Origin: Lepidurus packardi
Lineage: Eukaryota; Arthropoda; Branchiopoda; Notostraca; Triopsidae
Assembly (NCBI GenBank): GCA_023053545.1
Contig: JAKZAN010000039.1
Span: 697,001 to 761,000, forward strand
Length of the DNA stretch: 64,000 bases
Direction: 5' to 3'
The notes beneath the pieces were generated by a model. The model saw only the letters and a program-made list of their open reading frames with translations, was not told where the DNA came from and made no database searches. The first letter of the stretch is position 1. Every line of letters starts with the position of its first letter. This document shows positions 12,415-22,668 of this stretch, piece after piece. The position numbers and the translations under genes are program-made.

Positions 12415-15400
12415 GTAAGGAATTAATTCAGTCAGTAAGGAATTAATTCAGTCCGTAAGGAATTAATTCAGTCCGTATGAAATTAATTCAGTCCGTAAGG
12501 AATTAATTAAGGAATTAATTCAGTCCGTAAGTAATTAATTCAGTCCGTAAGGAATTATTTCAGTCCGTAATTAATTAATTCATTCCTTAGGGAATTAATT
12601 CAGTCCGTAAGGAATTAATTCAGTCCGTAAGGAATTAATTCAGTCCGTTAGGAATTAATTAATTAAGTAAGGAGTTAATTCAGTCCGTAAGGAATTAATT
12701 CAGTCCGTAAAGAATTAATTCAGTCCGTAAGTAATTAATAAAATCCGTACGGAATTAATTCAGACCGTGAAGAATTAATTAAGTACGTAAGGAATTAATT
12801 AAGTCCGTAAGGAATTAATTCAGTCCGTAAGGAATTAATTCAGTCCGTAAGGAATTAATTCAGTCCGTAAGGAATTAATTAAATCCGTAAAGAATTAATT
12901 CAGTCCGTAAGTAATAAATAAAATCCGTACGAAATTAATTCAGTCCGTAAGGAATTAATTCAGTCCGTAAGGAATTAATTCAGTCAGTAAGGAATTAATT
13001 CAGTCCGTAAGGAATTAATTCAGTCCGTATGAAATTAATTCAGTCCGTAAGGAATTAATTAAGGAATTAATTCAGTCCGTAAGTAATTAATTCAGTCCGT
13101 AAGGAATTATTTCAGTCCGTAATTAATTAATTCATTCCTTAGGGAATTAATTAAGTCCGTAAGGAATTAATTCAGTCCGTAAGGAATTAATTCAGTCCGT
13201 AAGGAATTAATTCAGTCCGTATGAAATTAATTCAGTCCGTAAGGAATTAATTAAGGAATTAATTCAGTCCGTAAGTAATTAATTCAGTCCGTAAGGAATT
13301 ATTTCAGTCCGTAATTAGTTAATTCATTCCTTACGGAATTAATTAAGTCCGTAAGGAATTAATTCAGTCCGTAAGGAATTAATTCAGTCCGTAAGGAATT
13401 AATTCAGCCCGTAAGGAATTAATTCAGTCCGTAAGGAATTAATTCAGTCAGTAAGGAATTAATTCAGTCCGTAAGGAATTAATTCAGTCCGTATGAAATT
13501 AATTCAGTCCGTAAGGAATTAATTCAGTCCGTAAGGAATTAATTCAGTCCGTAAGGAATTAATTCAGTCCGTAAGGAATTAATTCAGTCCGTAAGGAAAT
13601 AATTCAGTCCGTAAGGAATTAATTCAGTCCGTAAGGAATTAATTCAGTCCGTTAGGAATTAATTAATTAAGTAAGGAGTTAATTCAGTCCGTAAGGAATT
13701 AATTCAGTCCGTAAAGAATTAATTCAGTCCGTAAGTAATTAATAAAATCCGTACGGAATTAATTCAGACCGTGAAGAATTAATTAAGTACGTAAGGAATT
13801 AATTAAGTCCGTAAGGAATTAATTCCTTACGGACTTAATTCAGTCCGTAAGGAATTAATTCAGTCCGTAAGGAATTAATTCAGTCCGTAAGGAATTAATT
13901 AAATCCGTAAAGAATTAATTCAGTCCGTAAGTAATAAATAAAATCCGTACGAAATTAATTCAGTCCGTAAGGAATTAATTCAGTCCGTAAGGAATTAATT
14001 CAGTCAGTAAGGAATTAATTCAGTCCGTAAGGAATTAATTCAGTCCGTATGAAATTAATTCAGTCCGTAAGGAATTAATTAAGGAATTAATTCAGTCCGT
14101 AAGTAATTAATTCAGTCCGTAAGGAATTATTTCAGTCCGTAATTAATTAATTCATTCCTTAGGGAATTAATTAAGTCCGTAAGGAATTAATTCAGTCCGT
14201 AAGGAATTAATTCAGTCCGTAAGGAATTAGTTCAGTAAGAAAGGAATTCAATCAATCCTAAAGAATTAATTCAGTCCGTAAGGAAATAATTCAGTCCGTA
14301 AGGAATTAATTCAGTCCGTAAGGAATTAATTCAGTCCGCAAGGAATTAATTAATTAAGTAAGGAGTTAATTCAGTCCGTAAGGAATTATTTCTGTCCGTA
14401 AGGATTTAATTCAGTCCGTAAGGTATTAATTCAGTCCGTAAAGAATTAATTCAGTCCGTAAGTAATTAATAAAATCCGTACGGAATTAATTCAGACCGTA
14501 AGTAATAAATAAAATCCGTACGAAATTAATTCAGTCCGTAAGGAATTAATTCAGTCCGTAAGGAATTAATTCAGTCAGTAAGGAATTAATTCAGTCCGTA
14601 AGGAATTAATTCAGTCCGTATGAAATTAATTCAGTCCGTAAGGAATTAATTAAGGAATTAATTCAGTCCGTAAGTAATTAATTCAGTCCGTAAGGAATTA
14701 TTTCAGTCCGTAATTAATTAATTCATTCCTTACGGAATTAGTTAAGTCCGTTAGGAATTAATTCAGTCCGTAAGGAATTAATTCAGTCCGTAAGGAATTA
14801 ATTCAGTCCGTAAGGAATTAATTCAGTCCGTAAGGAATTAATTCAGTCCGTAAGGAATTAATTCAGTCAGTAAGGAATTAGTTCAGTCCGTAAGGAATTA
14901 ATTCAGTCCGTATGAAATTAATTCAGTCCGTAAGGAATTAATTAAGGAATTAATTCAGTCCGTAAGTAATTAATTCAGTCCGTAAGGAATTATTTCAGTC
15001 CGTAATTAATTAATTCATTCCTTACGGAATTAATTAAGTCCGTAAGGAATTAATTCAGTCCGTAAGGAATTAATTCAGTCCGTAAGGAATTAATTCAGTA
15101 AGAAAGGAATTCAATCAATCCTAAAGAATTAATTCAGTCCGTAAGGAAATAATTCAGTCCGTAAGGAATTAATTCAGTCCGTAAGGAATTAATTCAGTCC
15201 AAAAGGAATTAATTAATTAAGTAAGGAGTTAATTCAGTCCGTAAGGAATTATTTCTGTCCGTAAGGATTTAATTCAGTCCTTAAGGTATTAATTCAGTCC
15301 GTAAAGAATTAATTCAGTCCGTAAGTAATTAATAAAATCCGTACGGAATTAATTCAGACCGTGAAGAATTAATTAAGTACGTAAGGAATTAATTAAGTCC

Positions 15401-15440
15401 GTAAGGAATTAATTCAGTCCGTAAGGAATTAATTCAGTCC
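12415..15440 (+). repeat. Higher-order repeat, copy 1 (3,026 bp)
   Basis: First of three head-to-tail copies of a unit whose basic length is about 3,166 bp. Diagnostic variants, with copy 2 in parentheses: ccttaggg at 12,585 (15,611) and the 40-bp palindrome at 13,801 (16,827). It is 140 bp short of the basic unit because of a deletion at about 14,490, where 'cagaccg' runs directly into 'taagtaataaata'. The loss is exactly seven monomers. Confidence 0.85.
13801..13840. repeat. 40-bp perfect palindrome (copy 1)
   Basis: The left arm aattaagtccgtaaggaatt is followed with no spacer by its exact reverse complement. This is the point where one monomer flips orientation before the array resumes in the usual direction. 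The same palindrome occurs once in each of the three copies of the 3.2-kb higher-order repeat. Cruciform extrusion or replication stalling are plausible consequences but not shown by sequence. Confidence 0.95.
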
Positions 15441-16826
15441 GTAAGGAATTAATTCAGTCAGTAAGGAATTAATTCAGTCCGTAAGGAATTAATTCAGTCC
15501 GTATGAAATTAATTCAGTCCGTAAGGAATTAATTAAGTAATTAATTCAGTCCGTAAGTAATTAATTCAGTCCGTAAGGAATTATTTCAGTCCGTAATTAA
15601 TTAATTCATTCCTTAGGGAATTAATTCAGTCCGTAAGGAATTAATTCAGTCCGTAAGGAATTAATTCAGTCCGTTAGGAATTAATTAATTAAGTAAGGAG
15701 TTAATTCAGTCCGTAAGGAATTAATTCAGTCCGTAAAGAATTAATTCAGTCCGTAAGTAATTAATAAAATCCGTACGGAATTAATTCAGACCGTGAAGAA
15801 TTAATTAAGTACGTAAGGAATTAATTAAGTCCGTAAGGAATTAATTCAGTCCGTAAGGAATTAATTCAGTCCGTAAGGAATTAATTCAGTCCGTAAGGAA
15901 TTAATTAAATCCGTAAAGAATTAATTCAGTCCGTAAGTAATAAATAAAATCCGTACGAAATTAATTCAGTCCGTAAGGAATTAATTCAGTCCGTAAGGAA
16001 TTAATTCAGTCAGTAAGGAATTAATTCAGTCCGTAAGGAATTAATTCAGTCCGTATGAAATTAATTCAGTCCGTAAGGAATTAATTAAGGAATTAATTCA
16101 GTCCGTAAGTAATTAATTCAGTCCGTAAGGAATTATTTCAGTCCGTAATTAATTAATTCATTCCTTAGGGAATTAATTAAGTCCGTAAGGAATTAATTCA
16201 GTCCGTAAGGAATTAATTCAGTCCGTAAGGAATTAATTCAGTCCGTATGAAATTAATTCAGTCCGTAAGGAATTAATTAAGGAATTAATTCAGTCCGTAA
16301 GTAATTAATTCAGTCCGTAAGGAATTATTTCAGTCCGTAATTAGTTAATTCATTCCTTACGGAATTAATTAAGTCCGTAAGGAATTAATTCAGTCCGTAA
16401 GGAATTAATTCAGTCCGTAAGGAATTAATTCAGCCCGTAAGGAATTAATTCAGTCCGTAAGGAATTAATTCAGTCAGTAAGGAATTAATTCAGTCCGTAA
16501 GGAATTAATTCAGTCCGTATGAAATTAATTCAGTCCGTAAGGAATTAATTCAGTCCGTAAGGAATTAATTCAGTCCGTAAGGAATTAATTCAGTCCGTAA
16601 GGAATTAATTCAGTCCGTAAGGAAATAATTCAGTCCGTAAGGAATTAATTCAGTCCGTAAGGAATTAATTCAGTCCGTTAGGAATTAATTAATTAAGTAA
16701 GGAGTTAATTCAGTCCGTAAGGAATTAATTCAGTCCGTAAAGAATTAATTCAGTCCGTAAGTAATTAATAAAATCCGTACGGAATTAATTCAGACCGTGA
16801 AGAATTAATTAAGTACGTAAGGAATT

Positions 16827-16866
16827 AATTAAGTCCGTAAGGAATTAATTCCTTACGGACTTAATT
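16827..16866. repeat. 40-bp perfect palindrome (copy 2)
   Basis: The same 20-bp arms and zero-length spacer as at 13,801, lying 3,026 bp downstream of it. It is unchanged at every base, so both arms have been kept through the duplication of the higher-order unit. Confidence 0.95.
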
Positions 16867-17910
16867 CAGTCCGTAAGGAATTAATTCAGTCCGTAAGGAA
16901 TTAATTCAGTCCGTAAGGAATTAATTAAATCCGTAAAGAATTAATTCAGTCCGTAAGTAATAAATAAAATCCGTACGAAATTAATTCAGTCCGTAAGGAA
17001 TTAATTCAGTCCGTAAGGAATTAATTCAGTCAGTAAGGAATTAATTCAGTCCGTAAGGAATTAATTCAGTCCGTATGAAATTAATTCAGTCCGTAAGGAA
17101 TTAATTAAGGAATTAATTCAGTCCGTAAGTAATTAATTCAGTCCGTAAGGAATTATTTCAGTCCGTAATTAATTAATTCATTCCTTAGGGAATTAATTAA
17201 GTCCGTAAGGAATTAATTCAGTCCGTAAGGAATTAATTCAGTCCGTAAGGAATTAGTTCAGTAAGAAAGGAATTCAATCAATCCTAAAGAATTAATTCAG
17301 TCCGTAAGGAAATAATTCAGTCCGTAAGGAATTAATTCAGTCCGTAAGGAATTAATTCAGTCCGCAAGGAATTAATTAATTAAGTAAGGAGTTAATTCAG
17401 TCCGTAAGGAATTATTTCTGTCCGTAAGGATTTAATTCAGTCCGTAAGGTATTAATTCAGTCCGTAAAGAATTAATTCAGTCCGTAAGTAATTAATAAAA
17501 TCCGTACGGAATTAATTCAGACCGTGAAGAATTAATTAAGTACGTAAGGAATTAATTAAGTCCGTAAGGAATTAATTCAGTCCGTAAGGAATTAATTCAG
17601 TCCGTAAGGAATTAATTAAGTCCGTAAGGAATTAATTAAATCCGTAAGGAATTAATTCAGTCCGTAAGTAATAAATAAAATCCGTACGAAATTAATTCAG
17701 TCCGTAAGGAATTAATTCAGTCCGTAAGGAATTAATTCAGTCAGTAAGGAATTAATTCAGTCCGTAAGGAATTAATTCAGTCCGTATGAAATTAATTCAG
17801 TCCGTAAGGAATTAATTAAGGAATTAATTCAGTCCGTAAGTAATTAATTCAGTCCGTAAGGAATTATTTCAGTCCGTAATTAATTAATTCATTCCTTACG
17901 GAATTAGTTA

Positions 17911-18490
17911 AGTCCGTTAGGAATTAATTCAGTCCGTAAGGAATTAATTCAGTCCGTAAGGAATTAATTCAGTCCGTAAGGAATTAATTCAGTCCGTAAG
18001 GAATTAATTCAGTCCGTAAGGAATTAATTCAGTCAGTAAGGAATTAGTTCAGTCCGTAAGGAATTAATTCAGTCCGTATGAAATTAATTCAGTCCGTAAG
18101 GAATTAATTAAGGAATTAATTCAGTCCGTAAGTAATTAATTCAGTCCGTAAGGAATTATTTCAGTCCGTAATTAATTAATTCATTCCTTACGGAATTAGT
18201 TAAGTCCGTTAGGAATTAATTCAGTCCGTAAGGAATTAATTCAGTCCGTAAGGAATTAATTCAGTCCGTAAGGAATTAATTCAGTCCGTAAGGAATTAAT
18301 TCAGTCCGTAAGGAATTAATTCAGTCAGTAAGGAATTAGTTCAGTCCGTAAGGAATTAATTCAGTCCGTATGAAATTAATTCAGTCCGTAAGGAATTAAT
18401 TAAGGAATTAATTCAGTCCGTAAGTAATTAATTCAGTCCGTAAGGAATTATTTCAGTCCGTAATTAATTAATTCATTCCTTACGGAATTA
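17911..18490 (+). repeat. 292-bp internal tandem duplication
   Basis: The segment beginning agtccgttagg at 17,911 starts again at 18,203, an offset of 292 bp (14.6 monomers). Only copy 2 of the 3.2-kb higher-order repeat contains it, and this explains its extra length. It is a recent change specific to one copy, consistent with unequal exchange. Confidence 0.8.
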
Positions 18491-18898
18491 ATTAAGTCCG
18501 TAAGGAATTAATTCAGTCCGTAAGGAATTAATTCAGTCCGTAAGGAATTAATTCAGTAAGAAAGGAATTCAATCAATCCTAAAGAATTAATTCAGTCCGT
18601 AAGGAAATAATTCAGTCCGTAAGGAATTAATTCAGTCCGTAAGGAATTAATTCAGTCCAAAAGGAATTAATTAATTAAGTAAGGAGTTAATTCAGTCCGT
18701 AAGGAATTATTTCTGTCCGTAAGGATTTAATTCAGTCCTTAAGGTATTAATTCAGTCCGTAAAGAATTAATTCAGTCCGTAAGTAATTAATAAAATATGT
18801 ACGGAATTAATTCAGACCGTGAAGAATTAATTAAGTACGTAAGGAATTAATTAAGTCCGTAAGGAATTAATTCAGTCCGTAAGGAATTAATTCAGTCC

Positions 18899-21800
18899 GT
18901 AAGGAATTAATTCAGTCAGTAAGGAATTAATTCAGTCCGTAAGGAATTAATTCAGTCCGTATGAAATTAATTCAGTCCGTAAGGAATTAATTAAGGAATT
19001 AATTCAGTCCGTAAGTAATTAATTCAGTCCGTAAGGAATTATTTCAGTCCGTAATTAATTAATTCATTCCTTAGGGAATTAATTCAGTCCGTAAGGAATT
19101 AATTCAGTCCGTAAGGAATTAATTCAGTCCGTTAGGAATTAATTAATTAAGTAAGGAGTTAATTCAGTCCGTAAGGAATTAATTCAGTCCGTAAAGAATT
19201 AATTCAGTCCGTAAGTAATTAATAAAATCCGTACGGAATTAATTCAGACCGTGAAGAATTAATTAAGTACGTAAGGAATTAATTAAGTCCGTAAGGAATT
19301 AATTCAGTCCGTAAGGAATTAATTCAGTCCGTAAGGAATTAATTCAGTCCGTAAGGAATTAATTAAATCCGTAAAGAATTAATTCAGTCCGTAAGTAATA
19401 AATAAAATCCGTACGAAATTAATTCAGTCCGTAAGGAATTAATTCAGTCCGTAAGGAATTAATTCAGTCAGTAAGGAATTAATTCAGTCCGTAAGGAATT
19501 AATTCAGTCCGTATGAAATTAATTCAGTCCGTAAGGAATTAATTAAGGAATTAATTCAGTCCGTAAGTAATTAATTCAGTCCGTAAGGAATTATTTCAGT
19601 CCGTAATTAATTAATTCATTCCTTAGGGAATTAATTAAGTCCGTAAGGAATTAATTCAGTCCGTAAGGAATTAATTCAGTCCGTAAGGAATTAATTCAGT
19701 CCGTATGAAATTAATTCAGTCCGTAAGGAATTAATTAAGGAATTAATTCAGTCCGTAAGTAATTAATTCAGTCCGTAAGGAATTATTTCAGTCCGTAATT
19801 AGTTAATTCATTCCTTACGGAATTAATTAAGTCCGTAAGGAATTAATTCAGTCCGTAAGGAATTAATTCAGTCCGTAAGGAATTAATTCAGCCCGTAAGG
19901 AATTAATTCAGTCCGTAAGGAATTAATTCAGTCAGTAAGGAATTAATTCAGTCCGTAAGGAATTAATTCAGTCCGTATGAAATTAATTCAGTCCGTAAGG
20001 AATTAATTCAGTCCGTAAGGAATTAATTCAGTCCGTAAGGAATTAATTCAGTCCGTAAGGAATTAATTCAGTCCGTAAGGAAATAATTCAGTCCGTAAGG
20101 AATTAATTCAGTCCGTAAGGAATTAATTCAGTCCGTTAGGAATTAATTAATTAAGTAAGGAGTTAATTCAGTCCGTAAGGAATTAATTCAGTCCGTAAAG
20201 AATTAATTCAGTCCGTAAGTAATTAATAAAATCCGTACGGAATTAATTCAGACCGTGAAGAATTAATTAAGTACGTAAGGAATTAATTAAGTCCGTAAGG
20301 AATTAATTCCTTACGGACTTAATTCAGTCCGTAAGGAATTAATTCAGTCCGTAAGGAATTAATTCAGTCCGTAAGGAATTAATTAAATCCGTAAAGAATT
20401 AATTCAGTCCGTAAGTAATAAATAAAATCCGTACGAAATTAATTCAGTCCGTAAGGAATTAATTCAGTCCGTAAGGAATTAATTCAGTCAGTAAGGAATT
20501 AATTCAGTCCGTAAGGAATTAATTCAGTCCGTATGGAATTAATTCAGTCCGTAAGGAATTAATTAAGGAATTAATTCAGTCCGTAAGTAATTAATTCAGT
20601 CCGTAAGGAATTATTTCAGTCCGTAATTAATTAATTCATTCCTTAGGGAATTAATTAAGTCCGTAAGGAATTAATTCAGTCCGTAAGGAATTAATTCAGT
20701 CCGTAAGGAATTAGTTCAGTAAGAAAGGAATTCAATCAATCCTAAAGAATTAATTCAGTCCGTAAGGAAATAATTCAGTCCGTAAGGAATTAATTCAGTC
20801 CGTAAGGAATTAATTCAGTCCGCAAGGAATTAATTAATTAAGTAAGGAGTTAATTCAGTCCGTAAGGAATTATTTCTGTCCGTAAGGATTTAATTCAGTC
20901 CGTAAGGTATTAATTCAGTCCGTAAAGAATTAATTCAGTCCGTAAGTAATTAATAAAATCCGTACGGAATTAATTCAGACCGTGAAGAATTAATTAAGTA
21001 CGTAAGGAATTAATTAAGTCCGTAAGGAATTAATTCAGTCCGTAAGGAATTAATTCAGTCCGTAAGGAATTAATTAAGTCCGTAAGGAATTAATTAAATC
21101 CGTAAGGAATTAATTCAGTCCGTAAGTAATAAATAAAATCCGTACGAAATTAATTCAGTCCGTAAGGAATTAATTCAGTCCGTAAGGAATTAATTCAGTC
21201 AGTAAGGAATTAATTCAGTCCGTAAGGAATTAATTCAGTCCGTATGAAATTAATTCAGTCCGTAAGGAATTAATTAAGGAATTAATTCAGTCCGTAAGTA
21301 ATTAATTCAGTCCGTAAGGAATTATTTCAGTCCGTAATTAATTAATTCATTCCTTACGGAATTAGTTAAGTCCGTTAGGAATTAATTCAGTCCGTAAGGA
21401 ATTAATTCAGTCCGTAAGGAATTAATTCAGTCCGTAAGGAATTAATTCAGTCCGTAAGGAATTAATTCAGTCCGTAAGGAATTAATTCAGTCAGTAAGGA
21501 ATTAGTTCAGTCCGTAAGGAATTAATTCAGTCCGTATGAAATTAATTCAGTCCGTAAGGAATTAATTAAGGAATTAATTCAGTCCGTAAGTAATTAATTC
21601 AGTCCGTAAGGAATTATTTCAGTCCGTAATTAATTAATTCATTCCTTACGGAATTAATTAAGTCCGTAAGGAATTAATTCAGTCCGTAAGGAATTAATTC
21701 AGTCCGTAAGGAATTAATTCAGTAAGAAAGGAATTCAATCAATCCTAAAGAATTAATTCAGTCCGTAAGGAAATAATTCAGTCCGTAAGGAATTAATTCA

Positions 21801-22110
21801 GTCCGTAAGGAATTAATTCAGTCCAAAAGGAATTAATTAATTAAGTAAGGAGTTAATTCAGTCCGTAAGGAATTATTTCTGTCCGTAAGGATTTAATTCA
21901 GTCCTTAAGGTATTAATTCAGTCCGTAAAGAATTAATTCAGTCCGTAAGTAATTAATAAAATCCGTACGGAATTAATTCAGACCGTGAAGAATTAATTAA
22001 GTACGTAAGGAATTAATTAAGTCCGTAAGGAATTAATTCAGTCCGTAAGGAATTAATTCAGTCCGTAAGGAATTAATTCAGTCCGTAAGGAATTAATTCA
22101 GTCCGTAAGG
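18899..22110 (+). repeat. Higher-order repeat, copy 3 (about 3.2 kb)
   Basis: Third copy, closest to the basic length: gtccaaaagg in the tail of copy 2 at 18,655 recurs at 21,821, giving the 3,166-bp period. It has the ccttaggg variant (19,069) and the palindrome (20,285). It ends in looser satellite about 400 bp before island 1, so the retroelement lies outside the repeated unit. Confidence 0.8.
20285..20324. repeat. 40-bp perfect palindrome (copy 3)
   Basis: Third identical copy of the zero-spacer palindrome, 3,458 bp after the second. Confidence 0.95.
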
Positions 22111-22280
22111 AATTAATTCAGTCAGTAAGGAATTAATTCAGTCTGTAAGGAATTAATTCAGTCCGTAAGGAATTAATTCAGTCCGTAAGGAATTAATTCA
22201 GTCCGTAAGGAATTAATTAAGTCCGTAATGAGTCACTTAAGTCCATACGGAATTAATTCAGTCCGTAAGGAATTAATTCA

Positions 22281-22511
22281 GTTCCCAAGGAATTAATTCA
22301 GTCCCTAAGTAGTTAATCCAATCCGTAAGGAATTAATTCAGTCCGTAACTAATTAATTCAGCAAGTAAGGAATTCAATCAATCATAAAGAATTAATTCAG
22401 TCCGTAATGGATTAATTAAGTCCGTAATGAGTTAATTCAGTCCGTATGAAATTAATTCAGTAAGAAAGGAATTCAATCAATCCTAAAGAATTAATTCAGT
22501 CCGTAAGGAAT
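22281..22511 (+). repeat. Satellite flank shared by both retroelement islands
   Basis: This 231-bp stretch, with several rare variants (gttcccaagg, gtccctaagtagtt, atccaatccg, gcaagtaagg), matches 57,968-58,198 at the same 35,687-bp offset as the islands. I find one difference, at 22,299 (c against g at 57,986). Beyond about 22,260 towards lower coordinates the flanks diverge. A shared flank means the retroelement and neighbouring satellite were duplicated together. Confidence 0.9.
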
Positions 22512-22668
22512 GTACAGCCCTGGTACCGACAGTGCCTCTTGCAGGCTTCAAAATAGCCAAAGTTTCGTGTGCCTCTACGACATCCATGCCGAGGAGTACC
22601 GTAACATCTTCGTCCTTCATTTTTGGAAGCTCCAAGCCTCTCAAGTGATTGTGAGCCTTTTGCAGTCG
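22512..22668 (-). pseudogene. Protease C-terminal segment beyond the stop codon, island 1
   Basis: After the TAA at 22,669-22,671 the same frame stays open for 52 codons to the satellite junction. It contains VTVLLGMD, which fits the hydrophobic-hydrophobic-Gly-x-Asp motif near the C-terminus of retropepsins. The segment therefore looks like genuine protease sequence cut off by an in-frame stop. It ends at the breakpoint, and no reverse transcriptase remains. Island 2 has the same stop and the same endpoint, with three substitutions in between. Confidence 0.7.

Larger units (their letters stand above)
15441..18898 (+). repeat. Higher-order repeat, copy 2 (3,458 bp)
   Basis: Second copy of the 3.2-kb unit. 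It equals the basic 3,166 bp plus a 292-bp internal tandem duplication at about 17.9-18.5 kb. Markers shared with copy 3 at an offset of 3,458 are ccttaggg (15,611 and 19,069) and the palindrome (16,827 and 20,285). The marker gtccaaaagg at 15,197, in the tail of copy 1, reappears at 18,655 in the tail of this copy. Confidence 0.85.
1..22511. repeat. Satellite array A, 20-bp monomer
   Basis: This is a continuous tandem array of a 20-bp monomer, consensus gtccgtaaggaattaattca, with no gene inside it. Common variants are single-base changes (ttaag for ttcag, gtacg for gtccg, aaggtatt, aaggattt, tatgaaatt). An 8-bp deletion is also common and gives adjacent aaggaattaatt units. A recurrent 39-bp variant pair, gtaagaaaggaattcaatca followed by atcctaaagaattaattca, creates an EcoRI site and slips the register by one base. 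Inverted monomers (cattccttacgg) recur. Stop codons occur in every frame, so the array cannot encode protein. Variants recur in fixed order at kilobase spacing, which shows higher-order organisation. The cellular role is unknown; heterochromatin or centromere is an inference. Confidence 0.97.

Noticed and set aside
1..22511. CRISPR array
   Set aside because: The 20-bp units are contiguous with no unique spacers, and the variation is spread over the whole monomer.
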